A DNA stretch of 64,000 nt, from contig JAGCCZ010000031.1 of assembly GCA_017651425.1 (NCBI GenBank), positions 1 to 64,000 of the forward strand, written 5' to 3'. The DNA comes from Bacteroidales bacterium (GTDB taxonomy: Bacteria > Bacteroidota > Bacteroidia > Bacteroidales > WCHB1-69). Every line of letters starts with the position of its first letter. The stretch's first letter is position 1. Below the pieces are notes generated by a model, which saw nothing but the letters and a program-made list of their open reading frames with translations, was not told the origin of the DNA and did no database searches. A program made the position numbers and the translations under genes. This document shows positions 43,852 to 52,783 of this stretch, in pieces.

Positions 43852-46104
43852 CTATCCCATCAGATACTCGTCGATAGCCTTGGCGGCCTCTTTGCCGGCA
43901 CCCATGGCGAGGATGACGGTAGCCGCGCCGGTCACGATATCGCCACCCGCGAAGATCTTCGGATGCGAGGTCCTTCCCCGCTCATCGGCAGTGACGCAAC
44001 CATGGCGGTTTACGTCCAATCCCTGCGTGGTGGAAGCCACCAACGGATTTGGGGAAGTACCCACGGCTATGATGGCCATGTCTGCGTCAAGGGTGAATTC
44101 AGAGCCCGGGATGGGCACCGGACGTCTTCTGCCGGAAGCATCGGGTTCGCCCAACTCCATGCGGATGCAGGTCATACCGCGCACCCAGCCCTTCTCGTCA
44201 CCCAATATGCGCACAGGGTTGCAGAGCAGGTTGAACTGCACGCCCTCCTCCTTGGCATGATGCACCTCCTCGGCGCGCGCCGGCAACTCCTCTTCGGAAC
44301 GGCGATAGACGATGGAGACCTCCGCACCGAGGCGTATGGCCGTGCGCGCAGCATCCATGGCCACGTTTCCGCCACCGACCACAACCACATGGCGCCCCAC
44401 GAAGTTGGGGGTCTCGTAACCCTCCTTATAAGAAAACAGCAGATTGTTTCGTGTCAAAAACTCATTGGCGGAGACCACCCCGCAGAGGTTCTCCCCCTCC
44501 ACGCCCAAAAAGTTCGGGAATCCCGCACCGGTGCCCAAGTAGATGGCATCGTAACCCCACTTGGTCAGCAGATCGTCCACCGTCACGGTACGCCCGATGA
44601 CAATATCGCTCTCAAAGCGCACACCCAGCTTCTCGACATTCTCCACTTCGGGTCGGACCACCTTTTTCTTGGGAAGACGGAACTCGGGGATGCCGTACAC
44701 CAAGACGCCGCCGAACTCGTGCAGGGCCTCGAAGACGGTGACGTTGTAGCCCTTCATCCGCAGTTCCTTGGCACAAGTGAGTCCCGACGGGCCGCTGCCG
44801 ATGACAGCCACCTTGCGGCCGTTGTCGGAAGCCGGCTTGGCAAAAGTGAGCTTGTGCTCCCGTGACCAGTCGCCCACAAAGCGCTCCAACTTCCCGATGG
44901 CCACCGGGTCGCCCTTGCGACCGAGTATGCACTTGCCCTCGCACTGCGTCTCCTGCGGGCATACGCGTCCGCAGACCGCCGGCAGGGCAGAATCCTCGTT
45001 GATGATGCGCGCAGCCTCAGCAAAGTCGCCCTCGGCCACAGCGTGGATGAAGGCGGGGATGTTGATCTGCACAGGACAGCCCATGACGCACTGCGGCTTC
45101 TTGCAGTTGAGGCAGCGCTTGGCTTCCGCCATGGCCTCCTGCTCGTTGTAGCCGTAGCAGACCTCCTCGAAGTTCTGGCGGCGTTGTTCAGCGGGCTGCT
45201 CGCGCACGGGCACACGGCCCTGGGTTTTTGCAGATTCCGGCACAACGGGGGATGTCTCCCAGCACTGGCAATCTTTGTGCTTGTGTTCCTCTATGTGGTC
45301 GTACATGGCCTGACGGCGCATGCACTCGTCGAAATCAATCAAGGAGGCGTCAAACTCAGGTCCATCGACGCATGTGAATTTGGTTTCGCCGCCTACGCTG
45401 ACGCGGCAGGCACCGCACATGCCCGTGCCATCCACCATCAAGGCGTTGAGGCTGGCCACGCAAGGGATGTTCAGAGCTGCGGCCTTGCGGGCCACGAACT
45501 TCATCATGATCATCGGACCGATGGCCGTGATCTCGTCATAATGACGTCCCTCCTGTTCCACCAAATGTCCCAACATGTCTGTCACATTTCCCTTGAAACC
45601 CGCACTGCCGTCATCGGTGGCAATGTACAGGTTGGAATTTATGGCACGCAACTTCTCCACATAGAACAACAATGATTTTGTGCGGGCTCCGATGATGACA
45701 TCACATTCCAACCGATGCTGTGCCATCCACTTGACCAAGGGGAATATCGGCGCGATGCCGACACCGCCCGCGATGAAACAGTAACGCGATCTCCGAAGCT
45801 CCTCCATCGGCCGGTGTATAAACTCCGACGGCCGGCCAAGAGGACCTACCACATCCTGGAAAGATTGTCCCACTTCAAAAGTCACCATCTTGCGAGTGGA
45901 GTAACCTATGGTTTTCACCACCAAAGCGATGGTTCCGTCCTGAAGATCGGCATCGCTCACCGTCAAGGGAATGCGTTCGGCGTGTTCATCAGCCTTGACG
46001 ATGACAAACTGGCCGGGAAGGGCGGCCAAAGCGATCTTCGGGGCTTCAACTTCAATCAAATAGGTGTCTTGTCCGAGTTCTTGTTTCTTGACGATTTTAT
46101 ACAT
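43852..46104 (-). CDS. NfnA-NfnB fusion: ferredoxin-NADP+ oxidoreductase-like / glutamate synthase small subunit-like
   Basis: A 750-residue fusion. Residues 1-280 are an FNR-like domain (YKIVKKQELGQDTYLIEVEAPKIA...PLTVSDADLQDGTI, FIAGGVGIAPIFPLVKWM) ending with a [2Fe-2S] cluster motif (CGACRVSVGGETKFTC). Residues 330-750 resemble the small subunit of glutamate synthase: four-Cys motifs CLNCKKPQCVMGCPVQINIP and CGRVCPQETQCEGKC for two [4Fe-4S] clusters, then IGSGPSGLTCAKELRMKG (FAD) and VVGGGNVAMDAARTA (NADPH). NfnAB bifurcates electrons between NADH, NADPH and ferredoxin; SudAB is the alternative. Separate genes are commoner, but this fusion is known in Bacteroidota. Confidence 0.9.
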   Translation of the reverse strand: MYKIVKKQELGQDTYLIEVEAPKIALAALPGQFVIVKADEHAERIPLTVSDADLQDGTIALVVKTIGYSTRKMVTFEVGQSFQDVVGPLGRPSEFIHRPMEELRRSRYCFIAGGVGIAPIFPLVKWMAQHRLECDVIIGARTKSLLFYVEKLRAINSNLYIATDDGSAGFKGNVTDMLGHLVEQEGRHYDEITAIGPMIMMKFVARKAAALNIPCVASLNALMVDGTGMCGACRVSVGGETKFTCVDGPEFDASLIDFDECMRRQAMYDHIEEHKHKDCQCWETSPVVPESAKTQGRVPVREQPAEQRRQNFEEVCYGYNEQEAMAEAKRCLNCKKPQCVMGCPVQINIPAFIHAVAEGDFAEAARIINEDSALPAVCGRVCPQETQCEGKCILGRKGDPVAIGKLERFVGDWSREHKLTFAKPASDNGRKVAVIGSGPSGLTCAKELRMKGYNVTVFEALHEFGGVLVYGIPEFRLPKKKVVRPEVENVEKLGVRFESDIVIGRTVTVDDLLTKWGYDAIYLGTGAGFPNFLGVEGENLCGVVSANEFLTRNNLLFSYKEGYETPNFVGRHVVVVGGGNVAMDAARTAIRLGAEVSIVYRRSEEELPARAEEVHHAKEEGVQFNLLCNPVRILGDEKGWVRGMTCIRMELGEPDASGRRRPVPIPGSEFTLDADMAIIAVGTSPNPLVASTTQGLDVNRHGCVTADERGRTSHPKIFAGGDIVTGAATVILAMGAGKEAAKAIDEYLMG

Positions 46105-46136
46105 GATGCCAAATATTTAGTTGGGATACGAGGGTG

Positions 46137-46144
46137 CAAAAGTA
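46137..46144 (-). promoter_or_regulatory. -7 box for the NfnAB-like fusion
   Basis: TACTTTTG followed by CACCC on the minus strand, 33 bases before the ATG at 46104. Confidence 0.65.
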
Positions 46145-46298
46145 CGAAAAAAAAAAAATAGGGTTCAGAGCCGGATCCACACTCCCGGGCTGTCGATTGA
46201 AAAAAAGGGAATGATATAGCAGTTGACCTGAAGAAACAACAAAGACGGGCTATTCCAACGCTTATTATGTTTGCGGCATCCAGTGCCGCACACACTCT

Positions 46299-47672
46299 CT
46301 ACAAACTGGCCAGGCAAGAAATCTCATCGGGCAAGGCGATGCCCTCCGAAAAAGGTGCGACCATGGCCCGATTTCTGGTGTCGTCACCGGTACCGAGGTC
46401 CAGTTCATTGGTAAAGATGACGGGTATGTCACTGTCGATAAAGCCAAACTGCTGATAGTATGGCTTCAATGCCGGATCGGCAGGGATGAGCATGGCGGCT
46501 GCGAACCCGCAATTGCGGGCGGCCGCGACGGCTTCGTGAATCACCTCGCGGGCAAGTCCCTTGCCACGATACCCGGGCAGTGTGGCGATGCCGTACAAGT
46601 ACGCAGTGGGGCCCAACTCCGTGATACAAGGGATCACGAATGCCATGGAAACGACATGTCCCCCGTCGCGACGCACGAAAGCGCAGTCAGGGAAATAATA
46701 GCGAGCAAGGAAGCTGTGTACGAAAGAGTCCTCGTCACCAAAGCAGACTTGCCATACATGGAGGATATCGCGCATGTCGGATGTCAGATGGAGAGCCAGG
46801 ATCTTAGGAGCCATATTGACGGGCATATAGGAGAGCTTGGACTTGCGCAGGCCGGGTAGTCCCAAGTCCTCTTCCCGGTTGATGAGCGTATATTGAGGCG
46901 GCAAATACCGGGCAAAAAGGTGGTTGATCATGGCGTAGGCACCGTCGTATGAAGTGTCGGCCTTCTCCACATGTGTACAGAAAGTGTGGTCGTTGAGCCG
47001 GGAACCATACGTGAAGGCCACGATATTGTCGTCCACGCGCAGGACACCGCCAAGAAGCTGCAGTTCCTCGAAATGGTCGAAGGCATGGCGGATGGCCTGC
47101 TGCTCGGCTGAAGGCCCGTCGGAGGAATCACCATGCTGCCCGCGCCATACACTCTCCAAACGGAGGCACTCGTCAAAGTCCGCACGCGTAAGAGCTCCGT
47201 AAGTATAGTCATACAGGCGCGTGAACTTGTTGACATGGTTGCGTTTGGGCGCAAACTTTCGCCCACGCAACTCGGCCAGTTCCGCGCGGCTATAGACATA
47301 GTCCTCCAAATCCCGATTGCGGTCCAGCACAAAGGAGTCGGGGCACTGTGACAGCAGCTGGCCGCACTCGCGCTCACTGAAGCTGACGAGCATCAGGGGG
47401 TGTCCATGCGCGTTCGCCTCCTGCGCCAGCAAAGGTACAATCTCGCTGTAGGGATGCGAGTCATCGATGTCAATGACCATATAGCCGATGCGGCGTTCGC
47501 CATTGAGATGGCAACGGATGATCAGCCACGACTCCCATTCCGCCCATTCCATCTTGTAATGATCCTGCCAGCAAAAGAGATTGGCGAAGGTCCAGTCACA
47601 AGTGGTACGGTCATCCTGAAAATATTTTAGGAAAATCGGGCGATCAGCAATAGTGATGGGATGGAAATGCAT
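46299..47672 (-). CDS. DUF2156-GNAT fusion acyltransferase
   Basis: The 457-residue product joins two acyl-CoA N-acyltransferase folds. Residues 1-300 match DUF2156, related to the aminoacyl-transferase part of lysylphosphatidylglycerol synthase: ITIADRPIFLKYFQDD, CDWTFANLFCWQDHY, RGRKFAPKRNHVNKFTRLYDY, YAMINHLFARYLPPQYTLINREEDLGLPGLRKSKLSY. Residues 305-457 are a GNAT domain with the acetyl-CoA loop LYGIATLPGYRGKGLAREVIHEAV. The substrate is unknown; modification of lipid or amino groups is plausible. It is probably a single-gene unit between the fusion flavoprotein and the flavodiiron gene. Confidence 0.82.
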   Translation of the reverse strand: MHFHPITIADRPIFLKYFQDDRTTCDWTFANLFCWQDHYKMEWAEWESWLIIRCHLNGERRIGYMVIDIDDSHPYSEIVPLLAQEANAHGHPLMLVSFSERECGQLLSQCPDSFVLDRNRDLEDYVYSRAELAELRGRKFAPKRNHVNKFTRLYDYTYGALTRADFDECLRLESVWRGQHGDSSDGPSAEQQAIRHAFDHFEELQLLGGVLRVDDNIVAFTYGSRLNDHTFCTHVEKADTSYDGAYAMINHLFARYLPPQYTLINREEDLGLPGLRKSKLSYMPVNMAPKILALHLTSDMRDILHVWQVCFGDEDSFVHSFLARYYFPDCAFVRRDGGHVVSMAFVIPCITELGPTAYLYGIATLPGYRGKGLAREVIHEAVAAARNCGFAAAMLIPADPALKPYYQQFGFIDSDIPVIFTNELDLGTGDDTRNRAMVAPFSEGIALPDEISCLASL

Positions 47673-47725
47673 GATTCAACGATTGGACAACGCTTGCGTT
47701 AACCCTGTTTTGAGTTTTGACTTTG

Positions 47726-48916
47726 TTATCCCAATGCTTCCACCAACTGATCGACTTGCCCCATCTGTTCCTCCTTCATAGCGGACTTGAGGGTGACGAT
47801 GGGCTCCACTATCGTGTTGGGTTTCATCTCGGAGAATATCTTCTGAATCTCCTTGGCAGCCACGGGTGCCCAAGTGCCATTCTCGACAATGCCGAAGGTT
47901 CGGCCCTGCAAAAAATGAGCCTTCAAATCCAGCAGATAGTTTTCCATGGGAGGATAGAGACCGCCGTTGTAGGTGGGGGCCACCAACACAATGTGACTGC
48001 AGCGGAAAGTCTCCGACACCAAATAGGAGACATGCGTGGCAGCGACATCATACATACGCACATCTCTGAAGCCCTTTTCGCCCAACTTGTTAGCCACGAC
48101 AGTGGCGGCGGACTCCGTGTGACCGTACATCGATCCGTAAATGACAACGGCGGCCTTCTGTTCGGGTTCATAACGGCTCCACAGGTCATGTTTTTCGATG
48201 AAGTAGCCTATATCCTGGCGCCAAACAGGACCATGCAGCGGGCAGATCATCTTGATGTCAAGATTGGCAGCTTTCTTGAGCAAAGTCTGCACCTGAATGC
48301 CATATTTGCCCACGATGTTGGTGTAGTAGCGGCGAGCCTCGTCGATCCAGTCGCGATCGAAGTTTACCTCATCGGCATAGAGGTTGCCGCCAAGAGCCCC
48401 GAACGTGCCGAAAGCGTCGGCGGAGAAGAGAATGCCGTACTCAGACTCATATGAGACGACCACTTCGGGCCAGTGTACCATCTGCGCAGTGACAAAGGTG
48501 AGCGTGTGTCGGCCCGTGTTGAGGGTGTCGCCCTCCTTCACCGTCTGGATGTTGACTTGGAGACCGTGCGAGAAAAACTGCTGGATGAACTTGCCGGCCA
48601 TGGCGCTGCAGACCACGACAGCCTGCGGATGGCGCAACAGAACCTCCTCCAAAAGGGCCAGATGGTCAGGCTCCACATGATGGATGACGATATAGTCCAG
48701 CGGGCGTCCGGCGAGCGTACACTGCAGATTCTCCAAGAACTGCGCGCCCACGGCATTGTCCGCCGTGTCGAGCAGGGCGGTCTTCTCGTCCAACAAAACG
48801 TATGAGTTGTAAGAGACACCGCGAGGCACGGGCATCATGTTCTCAAATTGGGCCAGCCGACGGTCGGAAGCTCCTATATAATAAAGGGCGTCTTTTATTT
48901 TACGGGATGTATTCAT
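47726..48916 (-). CDS. Flavodiiron protein (FprA-type A flavoprotein)
   Basis: The 396-residue product has a metallo-beta-lactamase-fold diiron domain (residues 1-250) with HHVEPDH at 79-85 (the H-x-E-x-D-H ligands) and further ligands in VHWPEVVVSYESEYGILFSADAFG and CPLHGPVW. A flavodoxin domain follows (about 255-396, VVIYGSMYGHTESAATVVANKL and APTYNGGLYPPMENYL). Flavodiiron proteins reduce O2 to water or NO to N2O and protect anaerobes. There is no rubredoxin domain. It overlaps the membrane-protein gene upstream by four bases. The 49-base spacer before the next gene has no terminator. Confidence 0.95.
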   Translation of the reverse strand: MNTSRKIKDALYYIGASDRRLAQFENMMPVPRGVSYNSYVLLDEKTALLDTADNAVGAQFLENLQCTLAGRPLDYIVIHHVEPDHLALLEEVLLRHPQAVVVCSAMAGKFIQQFFSHGLQVNIQTVKEGDTLNTGRHTLTFVTAQMVHWPEVVVSYESEYGILFSADAFGTFGALGGNLYADEVNFDRDWIDEARRYYTNIVGKYGIQVQTLLKKAANLDIKMICPLHGPVWRQDIGYFIEKHDLWSRYEPEQKAAVVIYGSMYGHTESAATVVANKLGEKGFRDVRMYDVAATHVSYLVSETFRCSHIVLVAPTYNGGLYPPMENYLLDLKAHFLQGRTFGIVENGTWAPVAAKEIQKIFSEMKPNTIVEPIVTLKSAMKEEQMGQVDQLVEALG

Positions 48917-49341
48917 TGGGGATTGTTTTTTGTTTCTGTCGTTGGTTTTGTCTGGATTTCCTTGTTCTCCATGCGCAACAGGACCACCTCAAAGATGGAA
49001 TAGAGGAAATATATGACGAGGAACGCAATGGCAAAACGTATGGCATCGGCCCTATTGAGGAACAGGTAGAGCAAAAGGAAAAGCAGGCAGGAGAGAAGTT
49101 TCACAACACGCGACAGCAGATAGTTGGAGACAAATCGCTTGCCCTCCTTGCCTTGGTCGTCGCGCATGACAACAAACATCGTGAAAAGCGTGATGACAAA
49201 GAAGAAGAGCACGATAAACGGCAGGGCGGGTGAGGCGAGTTGCGGAAACAGCCATTGGAACAGCACCGTGAGGCCGGCGATGACCACGGAGAAAATAATA
49301 ATGCGGAAGGAGAACTTTCTAATGGGTATCTTTTGGCTCAT
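48913..49341 (-). CDS. Four-helix membrane protein, ATP-synthase-linked type
   Basis: The 142-residue product has four predicted membrane helices (about residues 12-30, 36-56, 77-95 and 103-125) and a polar tail ending NNPQ. It has no catalytic motif. In many Bacteroidota a protein of this sort follows the AtpZ/AtpI gene in front of atpB. Here AtpZ/AtpI precedes it (23-base overlap), but a flavodiiron gene follows instead. I would call it AtpI-like by context only. Confidence 0.6.
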   Translation of the reverse strand: MSQKIPIRKFSFRIIIFSVVIAGLTVLFQWLFPQLASPALPFIVLFFFVITLFTMFVVMRDDQGKEGKRFVSNYLLSRVVKLLSCLLFLLLYLFLNRADAIRFAIAFLVIYFLYSIFEVVLLRMENKEIQTKPTTETKNNPQ

Positions 49342-49573
49342 CTTTTTTTTCGTTTTTGGAATGAAGCACCGATTTGATCATCACATACATGGCAATGGCC
49401 ACCGCAGCCAACGACAGGATGACCGTGAAGGCTGGCGAGCAATTCAGCTTCTCATCCAGCTTTATGCCACCAAACACGCCGGCAGCAATAATCACGCCCA
49501 TCTCTATCCCCATATTGGAATAGTAGGCGTAACTATGGAGGGCGCGACCGTTAGATGCTCTCTTGGAGGACAT
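49319..49573 (-). CDS. atpZ: AtpZ/AtpI-family small membrane protein
   Basis: The 84-residue product has two membrane helices separated by the family turn. MGIEMGVIIAAGVFGGIKLDEKLNCSPAFTVILSLAAVAIAMYVMIKSV matches AtpZ/AtpI (the GG.. .G..LD pattern). These proteins help assemble or supply Mg2+ to the F1Fo ATP synthase and normally precede atpB. No atp genes follow in this window. It lies 12 bases after the bactofilin gene. Confidence 0.82.
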   Translation of the reverse strand: MSSKRASNGRALHSYAYYSNMGIEMGVIIAAGVFGGIKLDEKLNCSPAFTVILSLAAVAIAMYVMIKSVLHSKNEKKDEPKDTH

Positions 49574-49585
49574 CGGATGTCCGAA

Positions 49586-49972
49586 CTATCTTTTTTCGGG
49601 TTGCGGAGCGGCGGCGGCAGCGGCGCGCTGGTTGTTCATCTTGCAGTTGCCGGAGAATTCTGCACCCGGTTCGATGGCAATTTTGCCGGCACTGATATTG
49701 CCGACCACATTGGCAGTTGCCTTGAGGAAAACCAAATCGCTGACATTCAAACTTTCCGCACGGATGGTGCCTTCAATCTCAACATTGGAACAGGTGACAT
49801 TGCCGTCCACCTTGCCGCTGCGGCCAATGATGATCTTGGCCTTGGAGGTGAGATTCCCTTTTACCACACCGTCAATGCGACAGTCGCCGTTGGTGATGAT
49901 GCTTCCCTCTACTTGGGTGCCTTGCGCAATGACGTTGATAACGCCAGTTTCACGAGTATCAATTTCTTTCAT
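49586..49972 (-). CDS. Bactofilin (polymer-forming cytoskeletal protein)
   Basis: The 128-residue product is a bactofilin domain, a right-handed beta-helix that forms non-polar filaments: GTQVEGSIITNGDCRIDGVVKGNLTSKAKIIIGRSGKVDGNVTCSNVEIEGTIRAESLNV. The C-terminus is a short Ala/Pro/Gln-rich tail (NNQRAAAAAAPQPEKR). Bactofilins guide local peptidoglycan synthesis or protein placement. It lies between porW and atpZ, the usual neighbourhood in the group, with a 45-base spacer after porW. Confidence 0.93.
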   Translation of the reverse strand: MKEIDTRETGVINVIAQGTQVEGSIITNGDCRIDGVVKGNLTSKAKIIIGRSGKVDGNVTCSNVEIEGTIRAESLNVSDLVFLKATANVVGNISAGKIAIEPGAEFSGNCKMNNQRAAAAAAPQPEKR

Positions 49973-50017
49973 AATATCAAAATTTCGTTATTGTTATTTT
50001 TTTAAGTCGGTTTTAAA

Positions 50018-52726
50018 TTAAGGCTCTTGAAGATAATGCTCTTTGAAAAAGTCGTCGTAAAAGACACGTCCCTCCTTGTTGTTGTAGAAAGAGGTGTAGT
50101 TGACGGCGGAAATGGCGTAAGGTATAATGGTTTTTCTGTTAATGTCCGCACTGAACATCTCGTCCTTGACGAGAAGGTTATAGTAGTTCATGGCCAACTC
50201 GGCATTGGTGAATTTCGCGATTGTCACCATCTGCTGGGTGTTGTTCACGTAAAAGCTGTTGACATTGAACCGCTGCAAGCTGAAATAGGTCTGGTTGAAA
50301 GTGGCCACATTCTGCTTCACAGTCTGCACGGGGAGATCGGCAGTGGTGACCAACAGAATGATATAGTGCATCTCATCAGCATTGTAGTTGAACGGGTTTG
50401 AAGGTGTCTTGGGCACTGTGGCGCCTTGGAGACCCTTCTGCGCACTGGCAGCGGAGTCGGCAGCGGGCACGGGATTGAGGGAGGCGAGCTTCTGGGCATC
50501 GAAAATGGAAAGATAGGTGCGGGCCAAGTCGGCCACCTCCGTGGTCGGGAATTCACTGATGATGCGCTGCAGCCCCTTGATGAGGGTGTCCTCGTTGAAC
50601 ACCTGCCCAGCAGCGACCGTGCGCAAGTAGGTGTATTTGGACTTTAAGACAGGATCGGTGCATTGGGGAATGGCGGCATCGGCTGCCTGCACAACAGCAC
50701 CCCACTGCTTGTTGTTAAATTGGGCATAGACATTCTCGTATTGGCGTTCCAACGTCTTCTGCTCTTCGGCCAAACGTTCATAATAGTGAGGATCCTTGAT
50801 CAGCTTGGCATAGTCGGTATTCGCATACTTGGTGAGCAAAATATCCTTGTAGTGGTCCGACTTCACCTGATCCACCCCTTGGTAAAGGGTATAGAGCAGA
50901 TACGTTGCGGGCAGCGTGTATTCGCCATCCGGGAACCGCTGCAGAAGGGACTCGAAAGAGGCGCAGGCGCGAGGAATGTCATGGAGCAGGTCACGGTAAA
51001 TATAACCTGCCTCATACAGATTCTTGGCGATGATGGCGTTGGAAGAGTCTATGGCCCCGGGGGTCATCGGCAGGTCCTGCAGGTAGTAGGCCTCCTTCTT
51101 GGGGTCGGTCTCGCGCTTGGGAATGGGGTTGCCGTCGTCATCATATTCAACCGAGTCTGGTGCCAGACTCGGGTCGTTCATGAGGGCCATGTCGTCGAAG
51201 GAGATCTGTTGCTTGTTGCTGATAAACCAGTTGTCCTCCAACTTACGGTTGCCCCAACGGCGGTAGAAGTCCTGCTGTCCGGATGTCACCAACGACTGAT
51301 TGTAGAAATACCACTTGCCGTTGGAAGAGGTGGTGTTGATATTGGTGTAGGAGGCCGCATTCTGCATGGCCAGCATACGTTCCGCCTCCTCGGCGGCGGC
51401 CTTGCGCTCCGCCTCCGTATAGTCGGCAATCATCTTCTGGACCCACGCCTTGCGCTGGCTGTCCGACATCTTGGCAATACGCTGCAGGCTGTCCTGAAGG
51501 TCGATTTCGTCAAGCTTGTCCACCAAATCCTTGAGCACTCTCGACTTTTGGATCACATGGTCGTAGTCCGGATAATTTTTGGGGATGCTGAGAGCAGCAG
51601 TGTCGTAGTAAGCCTGCGCCTTGCGATATTCGTTCTCGTTGAAATAAAGATCTGCGAGTGTAAGGCTGGAGAAAGTGCGCTGATAGTTGTTCGTGGTCGA
51701 GGTGGCCACCGACTTGGCGAGATAGTTCTTGCGCAGGGTGTCGTTTTCGTCAATGCGGGCGATTTCAGAGTAGGCGTAAAAAATCTGGTCCTTGAAATCC
51801 TCGTTTTTTTCCTCCGCAAGCATCTTCTTGAACTGTTTCGTAATGGCATTCCGCGCGGAGGGACTGCCATCGTAGTTGGAGGCCAAGTGCATTTGGGCGC
51901 TGAAGACCATCTCGTAGTTGGAGGACTTCTTGATCACCTGCTCAAAGCGCTTCTGGGCTTCGGCCTGCTGGTTCATCTGCTCGTACAGTTGCCCGAGGAT
52001 GAGGTTCAGACGGGCCTTGAACTCACGCTTCGGATGAGCTTCGATGGCGTTGTTGAGGTAATCGATGGCCTCCTGACGGTCGCCGTCGGGAGCGGTGAGG
52101 TGATATTCGGCCTTGGCGGCGTTGAAGAGGACGTTGAACTTCTTGTTCTTCTTGCTGGTGGCCAGATAGTGGAGATTCTCCAGCTGCTCGTCAGCCGAAG
52201 AGAAGTAGTTCTGGCGCAGAGCCGTGCGCGCCAACATGACCGCCGCCTCATTGTAGGTGTTCGACTTCGGGAAGTTATGGGTGATATAGGAAAACACACG
52301 CTGCGCCTGCACATAGTCCTGCTTGTAAAAATAGGACTTGCCCATGATCAGGTAGGCGTCATCGATGGTCTTCACATACTCCTTGCCTTTGAAGAGCATA
52401 GAATGCTTGTAAATGGCCTTGGAAGACTTCTCGATGGTGCGGTCCAAGTGAGACAGTGCGGGACCCAAGTCGCTTTTGGCCGGATAATAGTAAACGGGCA
52501 GAATGGTGGTGTAGTTGTCCTTCGACAACTTGTTCAACTCCGTTTCTGCCGACTTGAAGGCCTGCTGGCCGTTCCAAAGCACATTGTACTTGCAAGTGAC
52601 GTTGTGGTATGCCCTGTTGATGGCGGTGTTCTTGGAGGTGGAACACCCCGTCACCCCTATCATCGCAATGACGAGGAGCATAAGAGCCAATATATTGGTT
52701 ATGTGTGTTTTCTGTTTCAAATTCAA
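50018..52726 (-). CDS. porW: T9SS lipoprotein PorW/SprE (TPR protein)
   Basis: A 902-residue lipoprotein: the signal ends MIGVTGC (Cys28). Beyond it are tetratricopeptide-like helical repeats (about residues 50-430) and a C-terminal domain. The opening STSKNTAINRAYHNVTCKYNVLWNGQQAF is a strong family mark of SprE/PorW ('NT...R.YHNLTA.YN.YFNG'). In P. gingivalis PorW links the T9SS ring to the outer-membrane translocon and is needed for secretion; SprE is its Flavobacterium homologue. It lies downstream of ribE and upstream of the bactofilin gene. Confidence 0.88.
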   Translation of the reverse strand: MNLKQKTHITNILALMLLVIAMIGVTGCSTSKNTAINRAYHNVTCKYNVLWNGQQAFKSAETELNKLSKDNYTTILPVYYYPAKSDLGPALSHLDRTIEKSSKAIYKHSMLFKGKEYVKTIDDAYLIMGKSYFYKQDYVQAQRVFSYITHNFPKSNTYNEAAVMLARTALRQNYFSSADEQLENLHYLATSKKNKKFNVLFNAAKAEYHLTAPDGDRQEAIDYLNNAIEAHPKREFKARLNLILGQLYEQMNQQAEAQKRFEQVIKKSSNYEMVFSAQMHLASNYDGSPSARNAITKQFKKMLAEEKNEDFKDQIFYAYSEIARIDENDTLRKNYLAKSVATSTTNNYQRTFSSLTLADLYFNENEYRKAQAYYDTAALSIPKNYPDYDHVIQKSRVLKDLVDKLDEIDLQDSLQRIAKMSDSQRKAWVQKMIADYTEAERKAAAEEAERMLAMQNAASYTNINTTSSNGKWYFYNQSLVTSGQQDFYRRWGNRKLEDNWFISNKQQISFDDMALMNDPSLAPDSVEYDDDGNPIPKRETDPKKEAYYLQDLPMTPGAIDSSNAIIAKNLYEAGYIYRDLLHDIPRACASFESLLQRFPDGEYTLPATYLLYTLYQGVDQVKSDHYKDILLTKYANTDYAKLIKDPHYYERLAEEQKTLERQYENVYAQFNNKQWGAVVQAADAAIPQCTDPVLKSKYTYLRTVAAGQVFNEDTLIKGLQRIISEFPTTEVADLARTYLSIFDAQKLASLNPVPAADSAASAQKGLQGATVPKTPSNPFNYNADEMHYIILLVTTADLPVQTVKQNVATFNQTYFSLQRFNVNSFYVNNTQQMVTIAKFTNAELAMNYYNLLVKDEMFSADINRKTIIPYAISAVNYTSFYNNKEGRVFYDDFFKEHYLQEP

Positions 52727-52783
52727 AAAATTGTCGTTATTCGTGCCAAACTAAAGAAAAAATATAACGGCGTTTTGGCTTTT

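Noticed and set aside
46261..46298. TGCGGCA hairpin after the DUF2156-GNAT gene as terminator
   Set aside because: Seven-base stem at 46272-46290 exists, but there is no T-run on the minus-strand side.
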